From the NCBI GenBank assembly GCA_963666945.2, contig CAXXRT010000048.1:1-56461 (forward strand): a stretch of DNA of 56,461 bases. The letters run 5' to 3'. Below the pieces are notes generated by a model. It worked only from the letters and a program-made list of their open reading frames with translations, did no database searches and had not been told where the DNA came from. The DNA comes from G963666945 sp963666945. Lineage in GTDB: Bacteria; Bacteroidota; Bacteroidia; Bacteroidales; Marinifilaceae. Positions 18,033 through 27,900 of the stretch are shown here, one piece after another (position 1 is the stretch's first letter; every line of letters begins with the position of its first letter). Both the position numbers and the translations under genes were made by a program.

Positions 18033-19565
18033 TTATAATTCACAATATTCTCCTTCGTTTGTCAGATTCTTACAGGGATAACGCCAGTCCATTTCTTTTT
18101 CTTCGAAAAGATCGCATGCCTTTTTAGGGCCCCATGTTCCTGCGGCATATCCATATATCTTTATATTTGGGTTGTTATCCCAGGCTTTTTGTATAGGTTC
18201 AATGAATTTCCATGCTGCCTCTATCACATCGCCACGGGAAAAAAAGAGTGGAATCGCCTGTCATTGCATCGTATAAAAGACGGGTATAGGGATCATGTAT
18301 TTTTATAGGTCCCAGATCTTCATAACTGAAATTCATGTTTACATTTTTTATATTAAAGCCTGTTCCTGGGTATTTCATTCCAAACTTAAGTAATATGCCT
18401 TCATTCGGGCTGAATCCTGATAATTAATTTATTGTAGGCTTCGTTACGGTGGGCCAGGGAGAATAGAAAGTGAGGCGTGGCTTTAAAATGTATGACTATC
18501 TCTGTTACTCTTGTTGGTAATCGTTTACCCTGTGCGTATATAGAATGGTACGCCTCCCCAACGCCAGTTGTCTATATAAAACTTTACTGCTACATATGTC
18601 TCTGTTCGTGAATCGGGGAGCTATTCCTTTTTCTTCTCTGTATGCTGCTATTTCTTCTCCTTTTATATGGGATTTTTGTGTATTGACCCCTGACAATATA
18701 TTTTTCTACTTCTTCTTCCTTAATAGGTCGTAAAGATTGCAGTACTTTTAATGTTTCGTTACGGATGGCATTGGATTCCATCGATGATGGTGGTTCCATT
18801 GCCGTAATGCATACCATTTGAAGAAGATGATTCTGAACCATGTCTCTCAGTGCTCCTGATGTTTCATAATATCTTCCCCTGTTTCCGACTCCTATGCTTT
18901 CTGATGAGGATATTTCTATGTGATGAATATAGTTTCTGTTCCAAAGGGGTTCGAATATGCCGTTGGCAAATCGGGTGACTAAAATGTTTTGTACTGTTTC
19001 TTTTCCAAGATAATGATCAATGCGAAATATTTGGTCTTCAGGGAATGATGCGTGAAGACATTTGTTTAGTTTTATGCCCGATTCAAGGTTAAAACCGAAG
19101 GGTTTTTTCTACTATTATTCTCCGGTAGCCATTATCCTGATTATTTAGTCCTGAATTTCTGATATTACTTACTACGGATTCGAAAAGAATTGGGGGAATA
19201 GCAAGATGGAATATGTAGTTGGGTGATACATTATTTGCTTTTTCTATTTGTTGAAGCTGTTTTTTTAGTTTCACATATTCATGGGCATTTTCCATGTCTA
19301 TGGACAGATAGCTTATATTTTCCGTAAAAGAACTGACTTCTTCCTCTTTTATATTAGGAGTTTTGGAAAAATTATGGATGCCTTCTTTCATTTTTTCCCT
19401 GAATTCGGTATTACTGAATTTTGAATGGCTGACTCCAAGTATTGCATACTTCTCAGGGAGAAGATTCTCCTTTTTGAGAGAGAATAGTGAGGGTATGAGT
19501 TTTCGGTACGTAAGGTCGCCTGAAGCTCCGAAAATAACTATAATGGCATTCTGTGGTTGATGCAT
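18033..19565 (-). CDS. zwf: Glucose-6-phosphate 1-dehydrogenase, frame broken six times
   Basis: First enzyme of the oxidative pentose-phosphate pathway, oxidising glucose-6-phosphate with NADP. N-terminal cofactor motif IFGASGDLTYRKLIPSL; active-site block EKPFG then FRIDHYLGKE; DNWRWGGVPFY and RTGKRLP also recoverable; C-terminal half ends WRYPCKNLTNEG. One extra base in each of six homopolymers (19103-19108, 18673-18677, 18615-18618, 18528-18530, 18407-18409, 18239-18245) breaks the frame; deleting them restores a full ~509-residue enzyme with every family motif in order, which argues for sequencing overcalls. 68 bases downstream of gnd. Confidence 0.92.
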
Positions 19566-19633
19566 TTTTTGTTATAAGTTGATTGTTTGATTCTTGCCCC
19601 TAAAAATGTTAAGGGTAGTAACTTTGTATATGT

Positions 19634-20531
19634 TTATTTTTTTTGTACATAATGACCGCCGAACTGATTTCTAAGGGAAGCCAGTATTTTCATGGCAAAG
19701 GATTCTTGCTGGCGTGATCGGAATCTTGCAAAGAGGGCTGCAGAAATAACGGTGGCCGGAACATTATGTTCCAGTGCTGCTTCTATTGCCCAACGTCCTT
19801 CTCCGCTATCCTGAACATAGTCTTTTATACTCTCAAGTTCATAATCGTCTTTTAGTGAGAGAAAAAGCAAATCCAAAAGCCAGGAGCGTATTACGCTTCC
19901 ATATCTCCATCCATCTGCTATTGAAGTAAGGTCCAGATTTAAATGTGATTTTTTCATTAATTCAAAACCCTCTGCATATGACTGCATAATACCATATTCG
20001 ATGCCATTGTGTACCATTTTTACAAAATGACCTGAACCGCTGTCTCCACAATATATAAATCCTCCTTCTGTGGCTAGGGATTTATATATGGGCATTACAT
20101 ATTCCGTTGCATCGACATTGCCTCCTGTCATTAGACAATATCCTTCTTTTAAGCCCCAAAGTCCTCCGCTTATTCCGCAATCAAGGAAATATATTCCTCT
20201 GGCTTCAAGTCTTGTGGCATGTATTAATGTGTCTTTATAATTTGAGTTTCCTCCATTAATAATAATATCTTGCGCCTTTAGATGAGGCTCTAATTTGGAT
20301 ATGCTCTCATCAACAGGGAATACCTGCTGGTAACATTAGCCAGATCACCTTTCTTTCTGGAAGTTTTTCTACTAGATCCTCTATAGAATCTGCTGCTTGT
20401 GCTCCTTTTTTAGCTGCTTCTTTAATTGGTCCGGGGCTCCTGTTAAATGCAACAACCTTGTGGTCGTGATTTAATAATCGTTCTACCATATTGGATCCCA
20501 TTTTACCTAAACCTATAAATCCTAGTTTCAT
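19634..20531 (-). CDS. gnd: 6-phosphogluconate dehydrogenase (short, GndA-type), frame broken once
   Basis: Decarboxylates 6-phosphogluconate to ribulose-5-phosphate. Rossmann motif GFIGLGKMGSNM at the N-terminus, IINGGNSNYKD, and the substrate block CGISGGLWGLKEGYCLMTGG, then KMVHNGIEYG. At about 298 residues it is the short form found in many bacteria, not the 470-residue E. coli type. One extra base in GGG at 20316-20318 (plus strand) breaks the frame after LMLPAG; removal gives continuous sequence. First gene of gnd-zwf-pgl. A perfect TAACTTTG -7 box lies at 20607-20614 on the minus strand, without an obvious -33 element. Confidence 0.92.
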
Positions 20532-20726
20532 CTTATTATATTTTTTTGTGTTTAAGAATGCGGGAATTAAAGCTGATTAAAGTATTGTTGTTTAGTGTTA
20601 TATACGCAAAGTTATAGGGTGGGGTTAAGTAATTCTTTACATTTTGGGGTAGGGTAAAAGTTTTTTCATGCGGTATTCATAGTGTAATTGTATAATTGAA
20701 AACGATTAATTTAAAATTTATAAACT

Positions 20727-21664
20727 ATGAAAACAAAATCTTTTATTTTAGTAAGTCTGTTTATTATCGGGTTTATTATTTGTGTCGTGTAGTAAATCAG
20801 ATGACAATGGACCTGATATTAAATCTCCTGAAGTGAATACGGAATTGTCGATTAATCTTGTTGCAGACGATATTCTTGCCGATGAAATTATAGAAGATAT
20901 TATTGAGGAAGCAGAAGAGGGCCACTTCTCTTGAATATTCAACTAATCTTAAGACTACATCGGATTCTACAGCCGATGAAAATGATGTAAAGAAATGCAG
21001 ACAAAGAACAGTTACCCGTTACTCGGATGGTAGTAGAAAGATCGAGATCGAGTATTTCGGTGAATGCCGTGAAAATCAAAGAAGAATAAGAGAGGGTAAA
21101 ATAATAATTATGATGTCGGGAAGATGGTGGACTTCTGATTTTACTAAAACTATTACTTTCGAGAATTTCTCTATTAACGGTAATATAATTGAGGGAACTA
21201 AGACTATTAAGCAGGTTCAGGATACTACACAAGGTGCTGGTACTGTAGATAACCCTAAAATGGTTTCTGAGTTTACTTACGACATAAAAATCACAAAGGA
21301 AGACGGAAGTATTATTGAGAAGGAAGGTAAACGTACAAGAAGTCTTATTGGTGGGGCTGAAAATAAATGGTTTTGTTGGGATTATAAATATCAGATAGAG
21401 GGTTACTCAAATAATTATAAGAAACTTATCAATGATGGCGATACTACTGAATATACTATTAGAATGGATATCATTAAGCCTTTAGTGAAATTAGTTGTTT
21501 GGCCATTTTATGTAGAGGGAACTAAACAGTTAGTTATTAATAATCAGGATACTGTAATTGTTGATTATGGTAACGGTGAGTTGGATGCCATAGTGACTAC
21601 CACTACAGCAGATACTACTATCGTTAAGGATTTGTGGAGTGTTTGTTGGGGTAGAAGAAATTAG
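20727..21664 (+). CDS. Lipoprotein of unknown function, frame broken twice
   Basis: Starting at ATG 20727 the frame fails after 21 codons, but removing one G at 20769-20771 gives a textbook lipoprotein leader ending LLFVSCSK (lipidated Cys21), and removing one G at 20929-20931 joins EEAEE to ATSLEYSTN. The repaired protein is about 311 residues. The body is beta-rich and repetitive in style (RKIEIEYFG, KTITFENFSINGN, FTYDIKITKEDGS), resembling surface lipoproteins of unknown role in Bacteroidetes. It precedes, in the same direction, the sigma/anti-sigma/receptor cassette, but that has its own promoter. Confidence 0.7.
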
Positions 21665-21678
21665 TTTATTATCTGAAA

Positions 21679-21712
21679 ATAGTAAGTCATCAGTTAAATG
21701 GTGACTTACTAT
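21679..21712 (+). repeat. Inverted repeat after the lipoprotein gene
   Basis: Arms ATAGTAAGTCATCA and TGGTGACTTACTAT match at 13 of 14 positions with a 6-base loop, 14 bases after the stop. It may end the transcript, but A residues rather than T follow, so it is not a standard intrinsic terminator on this strand. Confidence 0.6.
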
Positions 21713-21744
21713 CAAAAAAACAATAAATATTTAGGCTTTAAGGT

Positions 21745-21774
21745 ATTGTAGTTTACTGCCATTAGGTATATTTG
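21745..21774 (+). promoter_or_regulatory. Bacteroidetes-type promoter of the sigma-FecR-receptor cassette
   Basis: ATTG (21745-21748), 18-base spacer, then a perfect TATATTTG (21767-21774). The leader would be about 32 bases. This is a housekeeping-type promoter; autoregulation by the encoded sigma factor would need another element that I do not see. Confidence 0.55.
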
Positions 21775-21812
21775 TATATTGAGTTTAAATATACTAATAA
21801 GCCATAAGACAG

Positions 21813-22298
21813 TTGAATAGGGACGAGTTTAAATATTTGTTTGATACATATTTCGAGAATGTTCGGAATTATGTTTATTTTCGTAGCGGTGATAAAGAAC
21901 TTTCTACCGATATCGCTCAGGAAGTATTTATGAGGCTATGGGAAAAAAAGATGAAACTTAATCCTGAAAAAACAAAGGGGCTGTTATATAAGATGTCTTC
22001 AGATATGTTTATTAGCAGATACAGGAGGGGGTTGGTTGAATCGGATTATATTAGTTCTGTTGATTTTAAGATAGAGACTCAGACACCTCTGGATGATATT
22101 CAATATAAGGAATTAAAAAGAAGGTATGCCGATGCATTGAATAAACTTCCGGAAAAACAGAGAATCGTCTTTCTGATGAGTAGAAAAGAAGAATTGAAAT
22201 ATCTTGAGATAGCGGAAAGATTGAGGATAAGTGTAAAGGCTGTAGAAAAAAGAATGAAGAATGCTCTGGCATTTCTAAAAGATGAATTAAAAGACTAA
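21813..22298 (+). CDS. FecI-type ECF sigma factor
   Basis: 161 residues with sigma region 2 (YLFDTYFENVRNYVYFRSGD, then TDIAQEVFMRLWEK) and region 4 (LPEKQRIVFLMSRKEELKYLEIAERL, SVKAVEKRM). Fits the Bacteroidetes sigma-70 family used with FecR anti-sigma factors. No ATG is available; an in-frame stop lies at 21798-21800 and TTG at 21813 is the likely start. The stop is immediately followed by the ATG of fecR, so the two are coupled. Confidence 0.93.
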   Translation: MNRDEFKYLFDTYFENVRNYVYFRSGDKELSTDIAQEVFMRLWEKKMKLNPEKTKGLLYKMSSDMFISRYRRGLVESDYISSVDFKIETQTPLDDIQYKELKRRYADALNKLPEKQRIVFLMSRKEELKYLEIAERLRISVKAVEKRMKNALAFLKDELKD

Positions 22299-23190
22299 AT
22301 GACTAAAGAATATAAATATAGCGATTTTAATTCTAACGATAATCTGGATATCGATATGGTATATTCAAATATGGATATATCATGGGAAAAATCGAAAGAG
22401 GATATCTGGAGTGATATGTCGGAAAGAATTAAGGAAGATAAAGCAGAATTGACTATTGATGTTTATAAAAGTCAGTGGTTTAAGCTTGCTGTCGCTGCTG
22501 CTATTTTTATACTTTTGGGTATCACTGCTTTTATGCGTTTGTATACAAAAACAGTTTATTGCCCCGCTGGAAGTCATATTATTGCCGATCTTCCCGATGG
22601 TTCTTCTGTTCATATGAATGCTAACTCTACAATAAAATATCATCCCTTTTGGTGGAATATCTCAAGGGAGCTGTCTTTTAGCGGAGAGGCTTATTTTGAG
22701 GTTGAAAAAGGTAATAAATTTGAGGTCGTTTCATCTGTAGGAAAAACTGCTGTATTGGGTACATGTTTTAATATATATTCCAGAAACAAGAATTATAGGG
22801 GTTACTTGTTTGACAGGTAAGGTGAGTGTTGTAGCGAAAGCTACCAAGGATAAGGTTGTCTTAATTTCCAATGAACATGCAGTTATTCAAAAAAATGGGA
22901 CTATAAAAAAGCATAAGGTCCATGCTGCTGATAAGATTTCATGGATAGATTTTAAGTTTGTTTTTACTTCTGCCCCTCTACGTCTTGTTTTTGAGGAGAT
23001 CGCACGTCAGTATGGTGTTAAAATTAATTTACCGGAAAGTCTTAATTATACCTATACCGGTAATTTTAATAAACAAGATTCAGTAGAACACGTATTAGAT
23101 TTGGTATGTTTGCCTTTTAATTTTAAATTTGTTAAAAAGGGATTGAGTGAATACCAAATCATTAAAAATACCTCCGGACAAATTAAGTAA
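22299..23190 (+). CDS. FecR-family anti-sigma factor, frame broken once
   Basis: About 296 residues once repaired. Cytoplasmic N-terminal segment, one membrane helix near residues 66-82 (LAVAAAIFILLGITAF), then the periplasmic FecR domain (CPAGSHIIADLPDGSSVHMNANSTIKY, FSGEAYFEVEKG) and a C-terminal STN-interacting part. One extra G in GGGG at 22798-22801 breaks the frame; removing it joins NYR to VTCLTGKVSV, the expected FecR continuation. It would hold the sigma factor until signalled by the downstream receptor. Confidence 0.9.
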
Positions 23191-25678
23191 GATTATATTT
23201 ATTTTTCTTGCTTTTATTTTATATTGCAATTATAGTTATTCCCAGAAAATAGAGATTTTCGCCGATAATAAGGCTCTTAACAAGATTTTTATTGATTTAA
23301 GGGACGAATATAATCTTATGTTTTCCTTTGATGATAAACAGCTCTCGCAATATTTTTTTACTGTAAATAAAAGTTTCCCCTCGGTTGAAAAGGCCCTTGA
23401 TTTTTTGCTTAAGGAGATTCCTTTTGCTTGGGATAAGAGGGGGGATGTGTTCATTATATACCCCTTTGAGAGGGATATTTTTAAAAAGAAATATATTATT
23501 TCCGGCAGAGTAGTGGATAAAATTAATGCAGAAACCCTTCCTTTTTCTCATATTCAGATTAACAACCATAGGATGATAAGTGATGTGGGGGGAAATTTCT
23601 CTTATATATCGGAATCTGATAGTCTGTTTCGCGTTAAAGTTTCTCATCTGGGTTATTATATTGTCGATACAATACTCAGTGCTAAAACAAATATATCAAT
23701 TGGGCTTATGCCGGCCAGAATTGATCTGGATGAGGTAACGGTAAATGGTAGTGTGGTTGAGCGCACTATAAGAATAGAGAGTGCACCGGGAACGATGAGG
23801 TTGAATCATAAGATAGCAAATTTCCTTCCTGGCAATGGTGATAATTCAGTGTTCAATCTTCTCAGACTTCAACCCGGTGTTCTTGCTGCGGGCGAGCAGT
23901 CTAAAGATCTTATAATATGGGGTAGCTACGATGGTCATAGTCAGGTGTTGTTCGACGGAATAACAATCTTTGGGCTAAAGAATTTTAACGATAATATAAG
24001 TTCGGTAAATCCTTATATGGCAAAAGATATTAAGATTATGAAGGGTGGATTTAGCTCTGAATATGGTGATAGGGTAGGTGGCATTGTGGATATTACCGGT
24101 GTTGACGGTAGTGTGTTAGATCCTTCTTTAAATCTGAATATCAATAATACTACTGTGAATGCAATGGTAAGTATACCGTTGTTTAAGAAATCTTCTCTGA
24201 TTATGGCTTTCCGTCAGACTTATTATAATCTCTACGATACTGAAAGTCTGAATATATATGGAAGCAGAAGTAATTCAAGTAATTCATCTGTGAATATATA
24301 CCCTGATTATAATTTTAGGGATTTTAATGTGAAATACTCAGGCAAAACAAATAATGGGGATTCCTACCATTTAAGTGTGTTTACTGGAAAAGACAGGTTT
24401 TCTTATTCCTACGATGAAAAAAGAGGGAGAAGGCTCTTAAAGACTTCAGAGGATGAAAATAATTCTCAGCTGGGGGCTTCTGTGTTTTATGGAAAAAGAT
24501 GGGATAATGGAAATAATTCTAACTTTTCTTTTAGCTATTCGGGACTTAAAAGTAAGTTGAATAATTATCTTAATATAACCAGGGAATCAATTATTTTTGA
24601 CAGGATAGTGACCTTAGTTGATGATATAATAATAACGAATAATGAAATAGAGGAATATAATGCCAGATTCGATAATAGATTTTCTTCATATAAAAGGAAT
24701 GATATAGAGGTTGGGGCTGGACTTGTCTCAAATAATGTATTGCTTAGAAAGGATTCTCTTTCTCATAATTTATCTAAACTGGATAATAATGATTTTGTGT
24801 ATAATACGTATATTAATGATAATATTACCTTAGGTCCGCATTTTAGTTTAAAACCGGGATTGAGGATGGATTATTCTGTTAATCTGAATAGGGCATATAT
24901 CCAGCCTCGTATATCTGCCTTGTTTAAGATTAATGATAGGCTTAACTTTAATTCATCGTGGGGTATATATAATCAGTTTATAGCAAAAAGTTCCGTTCTG
25001 GATGAGGTTGGTAATTATAATTATATCTGGACTATATGCGATAACAGGGATATTCCGGTATTGGAATCCAGACATTTTGTTCTTGGGGGAGCTTATGAGA
25101 GTAATGGTTTTACTTTTAGCGTAGATGGATTTATTAAGTATATAGAGGGGTTAACTCGTTTTGTCAGAATAAGAAGAGAGGAGTCAATATTCAGGGGTAA
25201 GGGCAGAAGTCGTGGCTTGGATTTTTTTATTAAAAAGGATTATAATGGGCATTCTGCCTGGATATCATATACTTTCAGTAAGACAGAAGAGTTTTTTAGT
25301 TATTTCAAAGCTAATTCATATGAGAGGGCTTTACATGATCAAAGACATGAGTTGAAATTTGCTGCTCTGGTAAATATTAAATCTTTTTATATTTCGGCTA
25401 ATTATGTCTTTGGTTCCGGATTTCCTGATCCTTACCCTGATTCGGGAGAAGATACACAGGATAAATTATACAGCCGTATGGATGCATCTCTGATATATAA
25501 GTTTTTTACAAGGAATTTTCGTTTGGAGGCTGGGGTATCTGTACTTAATATCTTTAATCATGAGAATATAAAATATTCAAATTTTATTAGTATTCCGGAA
25601 GAACAGACCAGTTCTGTGAAAATCCATACAGAGGCTGTTCCCTTTACTCCTGTATTGTTTTTGAATTTCTCTTATTAA
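23147..25678 (+). CDS. TonB-dependent receptor with STN signalling domain
   Basis: 843 residues: signal peptide ending SYSQ (~residue 32), STN domain ~35-105 that contacts FecR, a CarboxypepD-reg-like domain ~112-195 (ISGRVVDKINAETLPFSHI), plug domain ~210-320 (VFNLLRLQPGVLAAGEQSKDL, GGFSSEYGDRVGGIVDI) and a 22-strand outer-membrane barrel ending in LNFSY. GTG at 23147 overlaps fecR by 44 bases. No SusD partner lies next to it, so it is a transducing receptor of the FecA type, not a SusC/D glycan importer. The ligand is unknown. Confidence 0.92.
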   Translation: MNTKSLKIPPDKLSKIIFIFLAFILYCNYSYSQKIEIFADNKALNKIFIDLRDEYNLMFSFDDKQLSQYFFTVNKSFPSVEKALDFLLKEIPFAWDKRGDVFIIYPFERDIFKKKYIISGRVVDKINAETLPFSHIQINNHRMISDVGGNFSYISESDSLFRVKVSHLGYYIVDTILSAKTNISIGLMPARIDLDEVTVNGSVVERTIRIESAPGTMRLNHKIANFLPGNGDNSVFNLLRLQPGVLAAGEQSKDLIIWGSYDGHSQVLFDGITIFGLKNFNDNISSVNPYMAKDIKIMKGGFSSEYGDRVGGIVDITGVDGSVLDPSLNLNINNTTVNAMVSIPLFKKSSLIMAFRQTYYNLYDTESLNIYGSRSNSSNSSVNIYPDYNFRDFNVKYSGKTNNGDSYHLSVFTGKDRFSYSYDEKRGRRLLKTSEDENNSQLGASVFYGKRWDNGNNSNFSFSYSGLKSKLNNYLNITRESIIFDRIVTLVDDIIITNNEIEEYNARFDNRFSSYKRNDIEVGAGLVSNNVLLRKDSLSHNLSKLDNNDFVYNTYINDNITLGPHFSLKPGLRMDYSVNLNRAYIQPRISALFKINDRLNFNSSWGIYNQFIAKSSVLDEVGNYNYIWTICDNRDIPVLESRHFVLGGAYESNGFTFSVDGFIKYIEGLTRFVRIRREESIFRGKGRSRGLDFFIKKDYNGHSAWISYTFSKTEEFFSYFKANSYERALHDQRHELKFAALVNIKSFYISANYVFGSGFPDPYPDSGEDTQDKLYSRMDASLIYKFFTRNFRLEAGVSVLNIFNHENIKYSNFISIPEEQTSSVKIHTEAVPFTPVLFLNFSY

Positions 25679-25741
25679 GCTTAGGTAACTGTGATCTTTT
25701 CTACCTGAATTTAAGTGACTTATTTGTATTAATGAAATGTA

Positions 25742-26917
25742 TTATTTATTTCTTGAGGCTTTAATGATGCCGAAAAGACAGATGATTGAGAAAATAAGAA
25801 ATATTGAACCTGATAGAATAAATGCCCATTTAAGACTTATTGTATCTGTCATTAAGCCCAGCAGGGGGGCAATAAAAGCAAATATAAGCCTTATAACGAA
25901 GTTTCTTATTGAAAGTACCGTTGCTCTTACATCAGAGCCAGTTATGCGATTTATATATTCTTTAAGCACCGGAGAGGCAATTCCTCTTATAAGGTAAAAC
26001 ACCAGAATGATTATTAGTCCTGCCGTACTAATATTAAATCCTCCAACAATATAACCTGCACTGATTCCTATTGCTATTAATAGTGAGGTTTTTATTTGTC
26101 CAAGTTTCTTTTCTATCCGGTAGGCAAAAGCTGAAGTCATTCCAACTGAAAGATTAAGAGCAGTCCATATAAATCCAAACCATGCTACAGGAATTCCTGC
26201 TTCTTTAAAGAATGGTTGTAAAAACCATGCCATAGTAAGTGTTGAACAACCAATAACAGAAGAATAAAGAATATTCCAACGTAATTCTTTATCATCGACA
26301 ATAGAGAATTTTACCACTTTCAGAATATCTTTAATTCCTTTGTGTTTTCCAAGTGAAGCACATGCCGGTTCAACAAGTAGAATAGCTGCGGGGAATCCTA
26401 TAAATGCGACAAAACTCTGACAGATAAAGGGGAGTCTCAGGCTGATAGCAGCAAGTAATCCTCCGGCAATTCCTGCAAGTGCTTCGGCAAAGTTACCTGC
26501 AGAATATAAACGGCCTTCATGTTTAAGGTAATCTCTTTCCCTTTTTTGCTCTAAAAGTGAGTCGTACATTATTGCTGAGTCGGCTCCGGAAATAAGGGAG
26601 TGACCTATACCCAATACAATTTCTGCAGCCAGAAAGGACAGAAATCCAAAGGAAAAGGAATATATCACATATCCACAGAACCCAAGAAAAGTACCTGCTA
26701 TAAGAGTTTTTCTCCTTCCCCAGACATCTGCACAATAGCCGGAAGGAATTTCAAGACATACAACAGCTATGGAATAGATACTCTTTAGCAGCATTATATC
26801 CGTCATCTTAAGACCATTGTCCTGATAAAATACAACAATAATGGGCATGACAAGTGTGAACCACTTTGCCATTTTTATAAGATATAGATATCGGATATTT
26901 TTACCTACTCCCTTCAT
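25742..26917 (-). CDS. MFS transporter
   Basis: 391 residues with 12 predicted membrane helices. The loop 2-3 motif is recognisable as DVWGRRKTL, and the motif in helix 5 region GIGHSLISGADSAIMYDSLL resembles the drug-exporter-like MFS group with GADSA. Probably a proton-driven efflux carrier of unknown substrate. Convergent with the TonB receptor gene, 63 bases apart, with no strong terminator between them. Confidence 0.88.
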   Translation of the reverse strand: MKGVGKNIRYLYLIKMAKWFTLVMPIIVVFYQDNGLKMTDIMLLKSIYSIAVVCLEIPSGYCADVWGRRKTLIAGTFLGFCGYVIYSFSFGFLSFLAAEIVLGIGHSLISGADSAIMYDSLLEQKRERDYLKHEGRLYSAGNFAEALAGIAGGLLAAISLRLPFICQSFVAFIGFPAAILLVEPACASLGKHKGIKDILKVVKFSIVDDKELRWNILYSSVIGCSTLTMAWFLQPFFKEAGIPVAWFGFIWTALNLSVGMTSAFAYRIEKKLGQIKTSLLIAIGISAGYIVGGFNISTAGLIIILVFYLIRGIASPVLKEYINRITGSDVRATVLSIRNFVIRLIFAFIAPLLGLMTDTISLKWAFILSGSIFLIFSIICLFGIIKASRNK

Positions 26918-27204
26918 TACCTAAATTTTCGGTCGCAAATATAGGTAAAATGAACAAAACATTTTAAATTATATTTATTACATATTCTTTAAATAATAGG
27001 AATGTTTTAGTATTGTACTAGTTTACAGTTGGATAGGGTAATGGTTCTGGCAGTGAAGTTAATATATTACTTATTTGAGTTAATTGTCTGAAAAACAGAA
27101 TAATCGGGGGTGTTGATGTAAGGTGCGAATATAGGATTTAACAAAATTATGTTACTATTCGTGTTCCGCCACCCCCATACGGCGAATAGTGAACATATGT
27201 TGCG
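26918..27204. other. Intergenic region, 287 bases
   Basis: AT-rich with no ORF. Contains the upstream region of the MFS gene's neighbour and the large hairpin at 27148-27197; otherwise I see nothing in it. Confidence 0.5.
27148..27197 (-). terminator. Large GC-capped hairpin after the DUF2461 gene
   Basis: Arms TATGTTACTATTCG (27148-27161) and CGAATAGTGAACATA (27183-27197) pair with one bulged base, and an inner CGCC/GGCG adds to the stem. It starts 7 bases after the DUF2461 stop on the minus strand and is followed by ATAATTTTGTT. Likely its terminator; the unusual C-run in the loop (ACCCCCATAC) is notable. Confidence 0.65.
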
Positions 27205-27879
27205 TTATTCATTGAGTATAAAGTCGATGGCTCTGTTTAAAAAATTATTAAATGGCAATAGAGTTTTAAAGAGTCTCAAAGCATATCTTTCGAAGTCATT
27301 ACTTAATATAATATCATCTGATATGTCATGGATGACTGTATAATGTTTATGTTTCAATAGATCTATTTCCGGGAAATCTGAAGGAAAACCTTTGGGAGGA
27401 CGAATAAGCTTGTCTCCCCACAATTCTCCGTATATATCTTTGAATTCTTTATTATTAATAATTTTTTTAAATTCCTCTGGTCTACCGTATATATCGTCTC
27501 TTACGGTTTTCAGAATCTTAGGCTCCGGCATATAAATTCCACCTCCTATGAAACTCATCCCAGGCTCAAGATGGAAGTAATAACAACCATAGGGAGATTT
27601 GCGTGTGCCTCCTTTTGCAATTACTCCTCCAAAGTTTGTTTTGTAAGGATTTTTGTCCTTAGAAAATCTGATATCTCTGTTAATGCGAAATATTGTGTTT
27701 TTTGCATCAACCTGCCCAACGAAAGGATCTATTTGCTGAGCAATTTCTATTAAATTATTCATTTGATCCAGAAATTCTTTTCTTGCCTCTTTATACCGGT
27801 CCCGATTATTATCAAACCACTCTTTGGTATTGTTATTCTTGAGTTCTTTAAGGAATGAGATTGTATTCTGACTTATCAT
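27205..27879 (-). CDS. DUF2461 family protein
   Basis: 224 residues with the family pattern: FLKELKNNNTKEWFDNNRD at the start, FRINRDIRFSKDKNPYKTNF in the middle, and GCYYFHLEPGMSFIGGGIYMPEP. Widespread soluble cytoplasmic family of unknown function. It starts 21 bases after the AIM24 gene, so the two are probably co-transcribed. Confidence 0.92.
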   Translation of the reverse strand: MISQNTISFLKELKNNNTKEWFDNNRDRYKEARKEFLDQMNNLIEIAQQIDPFVGQVDAKNTIFRINRDIRFSKDKNPYKTNFGGVIAKGGTRKSPYGCYYFHLEPGMSFIGGGIYMPEPKILKTVRDDIYGRPEEFKKIINNKEFKDIYGELWGDKLIRPPKGFPSDFPEIDLLKHKHYTVIHDISDDIILSNDFERYALRLFKTLLPFNNFLNRAIDFILNE

Positions 27880-27900
27880 ACCGTAATTTTATAGCAATAA

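Noticed and set aside
17284..20531. Decay of the oxidative pentose-phosphate operon
   Set aside because: All nine breaks are single extra bases in runs; the corrected proteins keep every catalytic motif, with no premature stops or missense decay visible.
23147..25678. SusC of a polysaccharide utilisation locus
   Set aside because: There is no SusD, glycoside hydrolase or sulfatase nearby; the STN domain and FecI/FecR fit a transducer.
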